64,000 bases of DNA from Datura wrightii (taxonomy: Eukaryota > Streptophyta > Magnoliopsida > Solanales > Solanaceae). The stretch covers positions 6,448,001 through 6,512,000 of the forward strand of contig JASDFA010000002.1 in NCBI GenBank assembly GCA_035772735.1. The letters run 5' to 3'. The notes under the pieces are model-generated. The model worked only from the letters and a program-made list of their open reading frames with translations. It was not told where the DNA came from and did no database searches. Numbering within the stretch: position 1 is the first letter of the stretch; every line of letters starts with the position of its first letter. This document shows, piece after piece, positions 43,944 to 55,332 of this stretch. The translations under genes were made by a program, and so were the position numbers.

Positions 43944-46518
43944 TGTTATACCCCGTAGAATTCCCGGCACTTAGATGACCTATTCCCACATTGGTTAAGC
44001 ATATTTGAAGGCCATACGTGTGGGAGAAAGGCCCGGAAAAACATCAGACGAGAAGCCTGTCGAACCATCGCGGAAGGAGCCGAGGTAGAGCCCCTCCGCG
44101 ATGGCAGCGTGTCACGGAGGAGGAGCCTCCGCATTGGCTCCGTGACACGTTGGCCTTGTCCAGGCCCAAGTATATAAAGCCCCACTTCGGTTTTAATTGA
44201 TAAAATCTTAAATAAATTTCAGAGAAACAGAGGCAAACGCAGAGAACAGAGAGGGACAAAGGAAATTAATTAATTTCCGTTCGATTACGCTGCCAAACGC
44301 TGCCCAAACTCAAATTAATCCCAGATACCGAAGTATTTAGCAGCAGAGAGCATTCCTACGGATTCAGTTTCGTAAAATACGGCAGACGAATCGTCGAGCC
44401 ACCGAGCCAAGGTAAGTGGAATTGCTCTAAATTAGTGTCTATGTGTTCCTAGCTGTGAAGTGAATATTTCTCCCTTCTGGGCCGCTGAAAAATAGCGAGT
44501 TTTCGACCGTCTTTCGATAAGCCTAAGTTTAGGCTATAAGCTATATCGAAAGTGACGTTGCCTTTTGAAATAAAAGTTGTATTTAGTATTGATTGACATA
44601 TTTATGAATGCAGTTGGGAGAAAACAGTTGAAGAATCAGCCGAGCCTCGTCCGACAGACGGATAGCTCAGAGATAAGGTATGTAAAGTTAGTTTCCTCGG
44701 CAAGTTAAGTAATATTGAGACAGTATAGCATTTTTCAGACCAGTAGAATATTCAGAAGTCGAGTATTGCATTATTATGAATATTGGTACAATGTAAGAAG
44801 CTTTGGGTTGTAACTTGTACGAGACCTATCAGTATGATATAGATTCGAACGTAAGTGATTAAGATTGCCCAGTATATTAAGTATGTGATGTAATATGCCA
44901 TGTTAAGATATTGTTGTGTTTAGCTGAAGCCCCGCGAAGTAGTATAGTATCTTTAAAGCATTTCAGACATAGAATAACAACTAAATCAAGTTTAGAAAGC
45001 ATGTCAGAAATAGGAAATCATGTTAATACAGAAACTCAGTAAACAACATAGCCTTCAGCAGAAACACCCTCTTGTATAGCCTTTGCTCCAGTATAGTTTG
45101 ACGGGAGACTACATTTATATTTATACTCACCTGTCTCAGCATGTGTCAGACACTTACAGATTACTATTATTAGTTCAGCATGTGACTTACATGATACCTT
45201 ACCCCTGTTAGCCTTAGCATGTGAGATACACAGACATCATGACTAGTGAGACCGTTGTATTGATTGGGGTTGGATTACCTAGCATCCATGACCGCCCAGG
45301 GTTAATAGCTGTATAGACTCGTCCGCCAGAGGACGAGGATACGTCACTCTACGGAGTGATATGCCGTCCCGCAAGGGGATGAAGATGGGATGCCAGTTTC
45401 CCCATATTGTGCCTTGGTCGGCCCTTATACACCCCCGTCGAGCGGGTACGCCCGGGGTGTTGATTTTGGAGTCCTTCGGACTGAGGTACAGTTATAGTCA
45501 GGGGCTCAGCGAGCCCAAGTGCATACCCAGGGACCGGCTGGATGCTTACAGCCATTGTAAGAGATGGGATGACCGGGGTAGGGGTATAGATTCTGTGCTG
45601 GTTGTACCTCTCGGCTTATGGGGGCCGGGTAGGGTTTGTGTGTGCTATGTTATGTTATTTCATGTTATGCCATGTTATGTTAGATACAAGTAGATCAGCA
45701 GTAGCACGATACGTTTCCAGGTATGACTCTTATCCTCCCCAGTAAAGATTGAGAGAAGGTATGATTTACATTATCAGACAGTTTGTCTATTCTCTCTACT
45801 TCAGTTTCTTTAGTTATATTATTGCATTCATATTTTGCTTCAGTTATTGCTTTACATACTCAGTACCAGCGGTACAGACGCCCGGTGGGGCGCTGCATTA
45901 CTTGCTTGCAGGTACTTATAGACGAGCAGGTGACATTACGCGATTCCTGTCAGCGATCGAGTATTCAGCTCCTGTCATCCGGAGACTGAATTCCAGAGGT
46001 GTATTTCAGTTCTTTTGTTATATAATACGGGTAGGTCGGGGCCCTATCTCGATCAGTTCTATTACCATTCCTAGAGGCTTGCAGTCTGTATATATTCCCT
46101 GTGGACAGATGAGCCGGTCGTGTGGGGCCGTGCAATTGTATAGTTGCCTTTACTCTTTCTTCCTTTTATGATGGTCGTGTGGGGCCATAGTTTGCCAGTA
46201 GTGGTGACCTTGTCGGTCACGTAGTTCTTTTTATGCTTTATGATTGAGTTGCAGATAACTAGACAGCATGGTGGTCTTGTCGGCCCGCATAGGTTCCCCT
46301 GAATTAGTATGTTTCTGGTCAGCTGCTAGTACAGGTACAGAAGGCTATAGGCCAACGGGCCGGGGGCTGTATTCACAGCCGTTATATAGCCCTTTTGTTT
46401 CCAGAAATATGAGTTAGAGCCATCCCGGCACCAGATGTGCCCAGGCTTAATAGTCCAGCAGGTCAGGTCCTAGTAGGGCACCAGGTGCCAGTCATACCCC
46501 CCAAGGCGGGGTGTGACA
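43944..46518 (+). repeat. Del4 3' LTR
   Basis: Same 2575-bp length as the 5' copy, including both promoter hairpins, the TATA box (44171-44179), hairpin chain (45290-45500) and U5 array (46100-46390). Confidence 0.95.
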
Positions 46519-46682
46519 GTCTTTATGGTTCATATTAGATTCTTGTTATTGCTTCTGCTTATTCATGTTATCAGTCGTTTCTCATGTTAAGTGTATGCTA
46601 TGATAATTCCATGGGTCGACTTGGAGCCTCACGGGGTTCCTTGTCCTATGTTACGGCCAGGGTGTGAACTCGGGTCGTGACA
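46519..46682 (+). repeat. Del3 LTR, right end
   Basis: Starts with the GTCTT TSD copy of Del4 and continues the LTR interrupted at 36770 to its end GGGTCGTGACA. No PBS follows, so Del3 is a truncated solo-type LTR. Confidence 0.8.
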
Positions 46683-47342
46683 CAACTATGACAAGTCATA
46701 TTATTTCTATCTTTAGTTTGGGGTCATTCTATTCAGATATGATATTCAGTTTATGACTATACATGTTTTAGATTCAGATTTCAACATGCAGGCCTTACTG
46801 TCATGATCTTATGATTTATGTTTATATGCATGATTTTAGTTAACATTTACTCAGCATGTTTTACTTACCCTGTATACTTAGTATATTCCAAGCACTGACC
46901 ACAAACTTTATGCTGTATCATTTCATGATACGAGTTCGGACGATCAGACTCATTTTCGTCATTAGTTCATCTCCCTGTAGTTTAGCTCAATTTCCATTGT
47001 TGGTGAATCCTCATCTTTCGAGGACCTTCAGCTTAGTATTTCATTATGGTATTTCAGTTTCAGATTTAGTGAACTAGTTGGGGATATTGTCCCATCAGCT
47101 CAATAGGCAGTTTAGAGGCTTATCAGACATTATGTAGGCTTTTATCTTTGTCAAGTGTTGACTCCATGTATGATTCTTGTTATACGTTATGTCATTCAGA
47201 CTTCCTTTTATTCAGGTTTAAGTTATCATTCTCCACTTGATGTATTCTCCTCAATTGCTATGTTTATGTCATGGGTCGACTTGGGGACATTCGTGGTTCT
47301 AGGTCACGTATCTCAGTCTGAGCCTATGTTGGGGTCATGAAA
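46683..47342 (+). repeat. Del5 LTR, 3' part
   Basis: Different Del-type LTR; carries the landmark 'CCAAGCACTGACCACA' (46889-46904) and ends GGGGTCATGA just before a PBS. 46940-47338 is strongly similar to 56882-57278. The 5' part was lost or displaced by Del3. Confidence 0.8.
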
Positions 47343-47346
47343 AAAT

Positions 47347-47358
47347 TGGTATTAGAGC
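47347..47358 (+). other. Del5 primer-binding site
   Basis: TGGTATTAGAGC, one base off the Met-tRNA type. Confidence 0.8.
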
Positions 47359-47960
47359 AAAGATTTAGAGTGTCCTAGGATGTCTGAAAGCCGCGTTAAG
47401 TAGAGTCATTTTCATGGGTGTATAGCGCGCCATACTTATGAGGAAGAGGCTACAAGACATTTTAGAAAACTTTCCTTCTTTCGTACTCTAGCTCGTGCTA
47501 TAGAGTTTAGCCCTATAAAAACTTCCTCCTAACTCGTGCATTCACATGATCCAAAGCGTATGCCAGGTAGAGTAATAAGAGGCACTCTCGAACTATTTCT
47601 TCCTATAGGATTTAATAGAAGCTAAGGCAGAAGAATTTGTGAACTTGAAGTAAGGAACCAAAAGAGTAGACAAGTATGATAGGAGAAGTATGAAGCCTTC
47701 AGTGATAGCCATAGAGGCGAATGGGAAGTCAATAGAGAGTAATTTTAACCTAGCCTTAAGAAAGGGATCCAATCCTTAGAATGATGGCCTCTAAGCTAAG
47801 GGGGAGATTATAAGGTAAAGGACCAAGTCAAGCCTTGAGTTCCAAGTGTGAAGGTCTAGGATCAGTAACTATGGGAGATCGATCCATGCTTAAGCATTTC
47901 GAAGTTCTACCCATTCAATAGAATCATAAGAGCTAGTGTTCATCTTCCTCAACCCATTTT
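47359..47960 (+). pseudogene. Del5 leader and gag start, degenerate
   Basis: The leader matches that of other Del elements (GTCTGAAAGCCGCGTTAAGTAGAGTC). An ATG at 47561 opens MPGRVIRGT, as in related gag proteins. Near 47630-47690 a gag-core phrase EFVNLK, TAA, GTKRVDKYDRRSMK is visible. Homology stops by about 47960, where the Ath4 remnant begins. Confidence 0.6.
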
Positions 47961-48199
47961 GGGTGAGTTTGAGGAATCACAATCAGTTATAATCATACAG
48001 AGCAACCTTTTCACAAATTTAAACATGGTTACTGATGTATTGTGAGTTTACAACACTTTCAATGCTTAAAACTAGGAAAATAGCTTGGACTTAGGTGTGT
48101 TTATATAGATATGATTCTCTTTTACTTTGTTTTCAGGGAAATTATGTATTGTAGTAGAAATGTGCAAAAGAAGAGAAAAGAGTGCTGAAAATGGTGAAA

Positions 48200-48720
48200 T
48201 TGAAGACCTTAGTACGAGCCGTACCTTGGAGTTACGAGCTGTATATAGCATCCGTGATAAAATTCATAGGAACTGCACAACGCACTGGTAACTCTTGGTA
48301 TGAGCCATACTATCTTAGTACAAGCCGTACCATAGCAATCGTGGAAAACTACATATATATTGCTCTTGTCTGAGCTCATGGTACAAATGGAAGACACGAG
48401 TTGTGATGACCACATATGACTCGAACCAAAGAGTTGTGGTGAATTTCAGGGAAAATGAGATTGGCAGCTCCTAGGGTATGAGGCAGTTAAGAGTCATGAT
48501 ATCAAGGTACAAGTCATATGACAACACTCGTAAAAATATTCAGAGGATGCCTGACTTCACAAGATCAGACCATGACAGGCATTGTACGACTCGTAAGACC
48601 ATTGCAAAAGTCGTACCAACTTCTTGGACTTAACCAAATTCAAGGTTGTTAAGAATTATACGAGAGGAAGCTATGACTCGTAGGTTCATGGTACGAGTTG
48701 TAGGATCAGGCGACGACAGT
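48200..48720 (+). repeat. Dyad array (GTACGAGCCGTAC type) in the solo Ath2-type LTR
   Basis: GTACGAGCCGTACC (near 48212), GGTATGAGCCATACT and GTACAAGCCGTACC (48298-48332), GTACGACTCGTAAG (near 48583), GGTACGAGTTGTAGG (near 48690). The core varies between copies while the flanking arms stay complementary. Confidence 0.65.
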
Positions 48721-48764
48721 TAAATTAGTTTCCCTGTTAATTTAGGAAAAAGTTCTAATTATTT

Positions 48765-48774
48765 GTATAAATAC
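48765..48774 (+). promoter_or_regulatory. TATA box of the solo Ath2-type LTR
   Basis: GTATAAATAC about 45 bases downstream of the dyad array. Confidence 0.6.
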
Positions 48775-50079
48775 TTTTCTAGGTTATTTTTTAGAAAGTC
48801 AAATCCCAGTTCAACTAGGAAAAGGAGTTATGAATCCCAATTCCACTCCATGAAGGAACAAGGAAGGCCTACTCTATTATTATAAATACCCTTTATTTCT
48901 ATGTAATAGGGAAGCCAATTAGAATGGGCAGTAGACGTGTGAAAAGTTTTTATTTGTGAATTATTATCAAGTTTTGGAGAGCAATTCTTAGGATCAACAC
49001 TTGATTTTATCAATTGTTCTTGAGTTTGTTCATTGATATTCAAAGAAGGTTTTCTTTCAATTACTGTTGTAAGTATTTAATTATGTGTCTGTCTGTGAAT
49101 GATAATTACAATCATAAAATTATGAGAGGCTAAAACCTCCACAACTAGGACTATGGGACCATGGTTGATTAAAGAAATAGGGTTACACAAAGTGATTTAA
49201 AACCAATGCTAAACACTTGTATTGTATTCTCTTCATCTTTAAACATTTCTTAACGGTGTGCAACGTTGGGACTTTCCTGAATTTTTTACTTGCTTGAACC
49301 TAGAGAAGTAGAGATTAGGAAAAAAGAATTACAACAAAGCCTTAACTTTTATGATCATTGTATGACTTGAGCTGCGGTCACAGGAACGTTAGTTCGGAAC
49401 ATATTGATAACAGTTAAAAAGAAATCGTTGATAAAACCTGACCCGATGATTGAGTATAGTCATCCAATAGGGACGAATCAGTCGTTTGGATGAACCCTAG
49501 TTATCAGTTCTATAAGTAAGCATTGGGATTGATTACATGTGTATACCTGAAGTAGTTATGAACCCATGGGGAATACCTACCCTAGTTATTCACAAATCTT
49601 GATAACAACCACAATTACAATCTTGCTTTAATATTATTTTTCTTTGATTTCCCCAATTTGGAGATAACTTACCAACAAGTTTAAGTACGACATTAGTCTA
49701 GATCTTACCTTATTCCCTGTGGGATTGAACCCAACATCTTTGTTGGGTTCTTTATTGACAACGTCCGCTTCATACTTTTCCAGGAAGTGTGAGTTTGAGA
49801 GTTATCAGTTACTTACTTGCAGTTTCAAGTGTTTGATTGCTTCAGTAATTTTAGGGTAGGAATGCCGATTGTGCAGGAGTAAACTTGCATAAGTTTGAGC
49901 TTGAATCTCGTGGGAATTTTGAGTTACATGTGTGTGAGAGTTGGGAGATAGTCGTGGGTTCGATAGCTTATGTTTGCATGGTAGTGAATGTCGAAAAACT
50001 TCAAGTTTAAATATGTTAGGGAGGACTTTTGAGGATTCTAGGTCGAGACGGGTCGTGTTCATTAAATTAGTTCATCAAG

Positions 50080-50420
50080 ACTCATACCATGAGTCATAGG
50101 TTTGACCTATGGCTCATCCCTTGGACCCATAGCAGATGACTTAGCAAACTTACCTGGGAACCTAAGAGTGCATGGTACGACACATACCATGAAGGTATGA
50201 ACCGTGCTATTGCCTGTAGGTCGTCACTTTTCTGAACATCCACACTTGGCATGGTTTGCCATTATAGTAAGTACTATGACCTGTAGAGTGTAGGTACGAT
50301 TTGTAATAACCAACCATAATGTAAACTCATTCTTTAGCTCAGTCTCTTCCTTGAACCACGGATGGTACTATGAGTCATACAATATTTATATGACTCGTAC
50401 TGAGACTTGTAGTACAACCC
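50080..50420. repeat. Dyad array in Ath4 post-pol region
   Basis: Variants of CATGGTACGACACATACCATG (50173-50193), TACCATGAGTCATAGG and ATGACTCGTACTGAG. In the same relative place as the 2205-2515 array in Ath1, that is, after the post-pol box and outside an LTR. Confidence 0.55.
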
Positions 50421-50488
50421 TATACCGTAATCTTTTTCACCCATTTGTTTTTGTTTTACCTAAACACTTAACACACAAAAGTTAAGAT

Positions 50489-50622
50489 ACTTGGGTTGCC
50501 TCCCAAGAAGCAATTGATTTAACGTCGCGGTACGATGTAGGTAGTATGGTTACTCAGACTTCACCAAACCACCACATGGGTTTCCTTCCAAGAAGTGCCT
50601 GATTTAATGTCGCGGCACGACG
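50489..50622 (-). other. Two post-pol boxes with hairpins in Ath4
   Basis: Minus-strand CTTGGG-AGGCAA-CCCAAG at 50507-50490 (perfect stem) and CTTGGA-AGGAAA-CCCATG at 50592-50575 (weakened stem), each preceded by CGCGACnTTAAATCA. A tandem duplication of the box seen once in Ath1 and Ath2. Confidence 0.65.
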
Positions 50623-50687
50623 CAAGTCTCTTGACTACTCAAAATTCATCAAGAAACTCAGAATCATCATCGATTTCTAAGACAACC

Positions 50688-51117
50688 CTAAAATTCATTG
50701 GGCTGCTTCATTGACCGGTAGACATTAAAAGTGACCTCCTCTTTATTGGACCTGAACTTTAGTTGGCTAGAATCCACATCTACCAAGGCTCTGCTAGTGG
50801 CCCGGAATGATCGCCCCATGATAATGGGGACCTCAAAATCAACCTCGCAATCAAGGATTACGAAGTCCGTTGGGAAGATGGAATGGTCCACCTTGAAAAG
50901 GACATCAACTAAGATCCCCACAGGTTTTTAACTGTACGGTCTGCTATTAATAGCCACATTGATGTCGGTGAGGGGGCTCCCAAGCCCAGTTGTTTGAAGA
51001 CAGCTAATAGCATCAGGTTGATGCTTGCCCCTAAATCATAAAGTGCCTTCGCATATTCCAAATCACCAATCGTGCACGGAATGGTGAAAGCACTTGGATC
51101 CTCCTTCTTTTGAGAAA
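50688..51117 (-). pseudogene. Ath4 aspartic protease remnant
   Basis: Minus strand from 51117: 'SAFTIPCTIGDLEYAKAL', then the active-site loop DLGASINLM (Asp intact), 'LAVFKQLGLG', a frame change near 50930, and an open 77-residue stretch VDVLFKVDHSIFPTDFVILD, VPIIMGRSFRATSRALVDV, EEVTFNVYRSMKQPNEF. This is the protease region between gag and RT in Athila-type elements; RT is absent downstream. Confidence 0.85.
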
Positions 51118-52198
51118 CACTACAAAAAACTATCCAAAAAATGAGGGTCAGGTATTGAAGGACAGCGTTGGTCCAAAAAAACCATTGGAATACCGACTCT
51201 GTCCGTCGGTTTATCTCATTTTTAATTATTTTATAATTATTTTATTAGAAAACCGATTGAGTCCATTTTGGTTATTCCCTCAGTATTTTTCGCGAATTTT
51301 TCTGCAAAATAGATAACCGACGGATACAGTTGATATTTACTAAAAAAGTTTAAATATATTTTAATTGGCTGACGGACAAATTTGTTTTTTTATATAATAA
51401 TTATTTATATAAAGATAATAATTTGTAATTTTTTTAATTTAATTCAAAAAACCGATGGACAGGGTCAATTAATCCATTGGTTTTCCAATTAAATGAGTTG
51501 ACCGATCTTGACCAAAAAATTGACGGACTAACCGACCCTGTCCGTCGGTTTTTTCAATTTAATCGACCTAGACCCCCTTTCTTCCCTATTTCTCTCCTTC
51601 TCTCATTTCTCTCATCTCCCGAATCTCTTCTCCGGTGATTACCCGCCCATCAAAACCCATCCACAGCTACCATCCACCCTCCTCGCCATAGCTCCTCCGA
51701 TGACGAACCCACTTTCCCCACCCTACTGCCCGACCCATCTGATCCACTGCTATATTTGAAGGTTAGGGTTTTCAATTTTTGAATTAGATTTTTTTGGTTA
51801 GATTTTAGGTTAAGTTGTTAGATTTTAGGTTAAATTGTTAGATTTCATTGTTATAGTCATTGTTAAATTATTATATTGTTAATGTCATTGTTAGATTTCC
51901 TTGCTAAATTATTAGATTTTATTTTTCTTTTTATTATTATTTGTTAAATTATTATATTTTTAATGTTATTTAAATTATTAGAATTTTTTGATTTTATTGT
52001 AAATATTATTTTTAGGATTGTTAATTAGATTTAGTTAAAATATTGTTAGATTGTTAGATTTTATTGTTAAATTATTAGAATTGTTAGATTTTATTAATAA
52101 TGCTATTTTTTGGATTGATAATGGTTCAGTTGAATCTTTGTTAGATTGTTAGATTTCATTGTTAATTTGTTAAATTTTGTTATTAATGTTATTATTAG
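51118..52198 (+). mobile_element. End of a CACTA (En/Spm-type) DNA transposon, partial
   Basis: Begins CACTACAAAAAAC, the CACTA terminal motif, followed by the expected subterminal repeats in both orientations: ACCGACTCTGTCCGTCGGTTT (near 51191), ACCGACGGATACAG, ACCGATGGACAGGG and ACCGACCCTGTCCGTCGGTTT (51531-51551). No transposase seen. The other end is missing, cut by Del6 at 52199. AAA (51115-51117) would be the 3-bp TSD. 51780-52198 is AT-rich with repeated TTGTTAGATTTTA. Confidence 0.75.
51780..52198 (+). repeat. Degenerate TTGTTAGATTTTA repeats
   Basis: Many short imperfect repeats of (G)TTAGATTTTATTGTTAAATTA, low complexity, within the CACTA fragment. Confidence 0.75.
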
Positions 52199-52799
52199 TG
52201 TTACACCCGGTAAGTTTCTAACATTTAGTCGGCCTATTCGTATGTTGGTTGGGAGTTTTAGAGTGTCATACGTACGAGGAAAGGGCTCGGGGAAAGGCCG
52301 AACGAGTGCAAAGTCGGGATTTCATGGGAGGAGGCCGAACCAAGCTTCCCAGAAGGGCAAAGTGGCACGGAGCAGCTCCTCTGCGTTAGACAACATGGCA
52401 CGGAGCAGAATCAGTGCGATGGGCAGAGTTCCACGTGGCCTTGTCTGCTGCCTCAAGTATATAAAGGTCTCACACTTAGAAGTTAGATTATAATTCACAA
52501 ATCTAGGCTAGAACAGAGGGAGACCGAGGAAAACATTTAATAATCATCCGATTACGCCGCTAAACGCCGTCCAAATCCAAATTAACTCCAGGTATTAAAG
52601 TATAAAGTTACAGGGAGCATCGCTACAGAGTTATTTTCGTAAAATACGCACGGCAAATCGTCGTCCTGCCGAGCCTAAGTTGATGGAATTGTTTCAAACT
52701 AGTGTCAACACGATCATGTGCCTAAAGTAAGTATTTCTCCCTTCTAGATTCCCTAGAAATTACGAGTTTTCAATCATCTTTCGATAGGTTGAAATATAG

Positions 52800-52835
<36 letters not shown>

Positions 52836-54898
52836 TATTGTTTTCTTCGAATTCATTAACGAAGTTGGTCCTATTCTTCCATTAATATGATTACAGTTGA
52901 GAAGGGCAGTTGAATACGAGCTGTTACTCATCAGTTAGTCAGAAAACGGCGAACTAGGTATGTAAGGCTTAACTCTCGGCAAGTATCCTTGTCGTACAGT
53001 GTTACGACTTATGTCCTCAAATAGAAATAACGATCTCAGATGCTGCAGACGGTTGCTACCATTAGATTGTAATTCGATATGTTGTAATTAGTTGTTATTG
53101 ATAAACATATATAAATATCATATATGTTGCGAGTAACTGCTAATAGGGATTACAGTTACATAAATTCTGGTTAGCTGCTAGAAAACATATACGGATTGTA
53201 CTGCAGGACCCCTCGCTAAAAGGGAGCAGGTTAAATGTGATTTGTGTTATGAACGCTATAGAAACTCTTTTAGTTCTTAGTTTATTGTGATGGTAGACTT
53301 ATATGTTTGTTGCCAGGCCTAGACTTCAGAAGCTCATTAGAGTTATTGGCCTGAATCAGTTGGTTAAATAGTATGGGCGCAGTTAGGCGGTCTAACGACC
53401 AGTTAGCGCTTTTATTGGCAGGAAAGCATCCCTAGAGGTCATTGACGTTATCGCACGTTCCAGAACCAGAAATAGAGATAGAATAGGTATATTCTAGAGT
53501 TAGCGACACCAGGGTTCTCCATTGTATTGAGTGATCGTCTGCCATCCCTTTAGTCTTATCAGTGATTGTCAGTCTTAGTAGACCTAACAGTTATCATGTA
53601 GGACGCCAGCAAGCCAGCCTAGTCGTCCGAGTCAGATAAACCCGTGGGTACCCCAAGGAGGGGTCCACATTAGTAGTCAGTGACGGGCCAGCACCCTAGC
53701 CGGTTCTTGTAAGTTATTCAGGTATAGAGTGCCAGGAGAGGGCCAGTCTATATTGAATTGTCTATAAGATTGAGAATTTCCCAGAACAGTAATATAGATC
53801 CGAGTGGATTTAGACAATGCTTAAGGAGTCAGTAGTACTCTGCTAGTACAATGTTAACCATAAGTTAAGGAGATCGGTAAGCTCCCTATGAAGGACCAGG
53901 GTGCCAATCGCGTAGAAGTAAGTTCGACCAAGTCCAGCCCTATAGTTGTTTAATTAGAAGAATAAAGTAGTTAGCTATCCGCAACCCCACAATTATTCAT
54001 GAGTTATAGATGTACGAGTAGGAGATTCAGAGTATTGTTAGGCCACTTCAGACCTCGCCCTATTCATCCAGACTATTAGAGATCATGATCACTATCAGGA
54101 TCCTCTGATCAAGTACGGGCACATGGCGTGCCTGCAGACAGCCATACAGATTATCCCAGAAGCGAGTAGCACTAGCATGAGGACCAGAAGGCCATATACG
54201 CTCTCTTTATACAGATAGATTGATGTGTCAGTATAGCACCTGGGTTGGGGTTGCCCTCAGTTAGAAGCCTTCCATGACCGCACCAGGGTTAATAGTTATG
54301 TCGCTTGCCCTCCAGGGGAGAGGATACGTCGCTCTACGGAGTGGCATGCTGTCTGCAAGGGACGAAGATGGGAATCCAGATCCTCATATGCCGTGGTTGG
54401 CCTTATACACACCCCCGCAGAGTGTTTATGCCCAGGGTGTAGATATAAGGAGTCCTCCGGACTCAGACACAACTACAGTTCAGGGGCCAAACGGGCCCAA
54501 TTGTAGACCCAGGGGACCAGTAGGTTGGCTACAGTAGCAGTAGAGCTGTAGACACCTGAGTAGGGGTATATAGATTGAGATGTGCTTGCCAGGACTTATG
54601 GGGGCCTAAATGAGTTATTCCGTGCTGATTGCACCTCCCGGCTTATGGGGGCCAAGTGGGGTTCTTGTATGAATTCTTGTCTTCTAGTTGTAGTGTCTAA
54701 ATGTGTAAGTATGCAGTCTTAGCTTATGTACATGTAGTGTCAGTTAGATGCAGATTACGAATCAGCAGGCGTACAGGTTAATCTTTCGCCTCTTCTTTAT
54801 ATTTACTTCTAGTCCTATTCAACTTATCTATTGCCTTACATATTTGGTACATATTGTACTGACGCCCTCTTCTAGGGTTCTATATTACTTGCCTATGA
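52199..54898 (+). repeat. Del6: mosaic Del1-type LTR, 3'-truncated
   Basis: Starts TGTTACACCCGG and follows the Del1 LTR to about 53000 (TATA at 52458, long (AT)n at 52804-52832). It then carries about 1.2 kb (53030-54215) not found in Del1 LTRs but homologous to the Del4 interior (40880-42060). From 54240 it rejoins the Del1-type leader, including the hairpin chain (54275-54470), and ends at about 54898 near the 'CCTCTTCTAGGGTTCTATATTACTTGCC' landmark. No GTGACA end, PBS or partner LTR. Confidence 0.75.
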
Positions 54899-55230
54899 AT
54901 TGACCACTAGAGTACAACAGCTGCACCATGGTCTACTTCAGCTCAAAGTTACCTCCAGGCTCTGATTTGCGGATGCTGGAGGTCACATTTATAGCGAGTG
55001 GGATTACCACTTCGCAAACTGGTCGGGCTGCCATTGGCTCTAGCAAAAAATCCTCTTGCCTAACTGGTGGATCCTGTTGTCGTTCAAGAATTTTCTCTTG
55101 TAACCGCTTCAACTTCCGCTCTAGAGCCTCTCTCCGGAGAAAGTGAACTATAGCTCAGGCTCAAATAAAGGTTCTACAAGTTCTTTATTCCTTGCCAGTG
55201 TTGCAAGGACAACATGTTACCTGCAATAAA
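54899..55230 (-). pseudogene. Ath7 gag N-terminus, truncated
   Basis: Minus strand: LERKLKRLQEKILERQQD, MAARPVCEVVIPLAINVTSS and GGNFELK, the pattern of gag starts in this branch (basic coiled-coil-like segment, then the NFELK box). Cut off at 54899 by Del6. Confidence 0.55.
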
Positions 55231-55309
55231 GAAGACTAAGACCAAGTTTTTCAACACTTAAGAAAAATAAAAATTTACACAAATACAAGAAATTCACTAA
55301 TTTTGCCAG

Positions 55310-55327
55310 TCCCAAGCAATGACGCAA
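55310..55327 (-). other. Ath7 primer-binding site
   Basis: Minus-strand TTGCGTCATTGCTTGGGA, a diverged tRNA-Asp-type PBS, five bases from the LTR edge at 55333. Confidence 0.7.
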
Positions 55328-55332
55328 AAACT

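Larger units (their letters stand above)
36771..46518 (+). mobile_element. Del4: full-length LTR element with non-coding front half
   Basis: 9748 bp with two LTRs of exactly the same length (2575 bp; 36771-39345 and 43944-46518) and a perfect TSD GTCTT (36766-36770/46519-46523). PBS at 39350, polypurine tract before 43944. The LTRs differ at only scattered bases (roughly 2 percent by eye), so it is the youngest full element here. Yet its interior lacks recognisable gag, protease and the first half of RT, and the rest of pol is full of stops. It probably moved with proteins supplied in trans. Confidence 0.93.
48033..49807 (+). mobile_element. Solo LTR of the Ath2 family
   Basis: 1775 bp from TGATGTATTGTGAG to GAGTTATCA with a perfect 5-bp TSD GTTAC (48028-48032/49808-49812). 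Close match to the Ath2 LTR: same start, dyad array (48200-48720), TATA box (48765-48774), the 'GGGATTGAACCCAACATC' region (49721-49738) and end. No PBS follows. Confidence 0.93.
47961..51117 (-). mobile_element. Ath4: Athila-like remnant (-), split by a solo LTR
   Basis: Minus-strand order: protease (51117-50690), two post-pol boxes (50622-50489), dyad array (50420-50080) and env-region leader (50060-49808, continuing at 48032-47961). RT, RNase H and integrase are missing between protease and post-pol box. Ended on the right by a CACTA terminus at 51118. The env-like frame itself is not recognisable. Confidence 0.65.
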
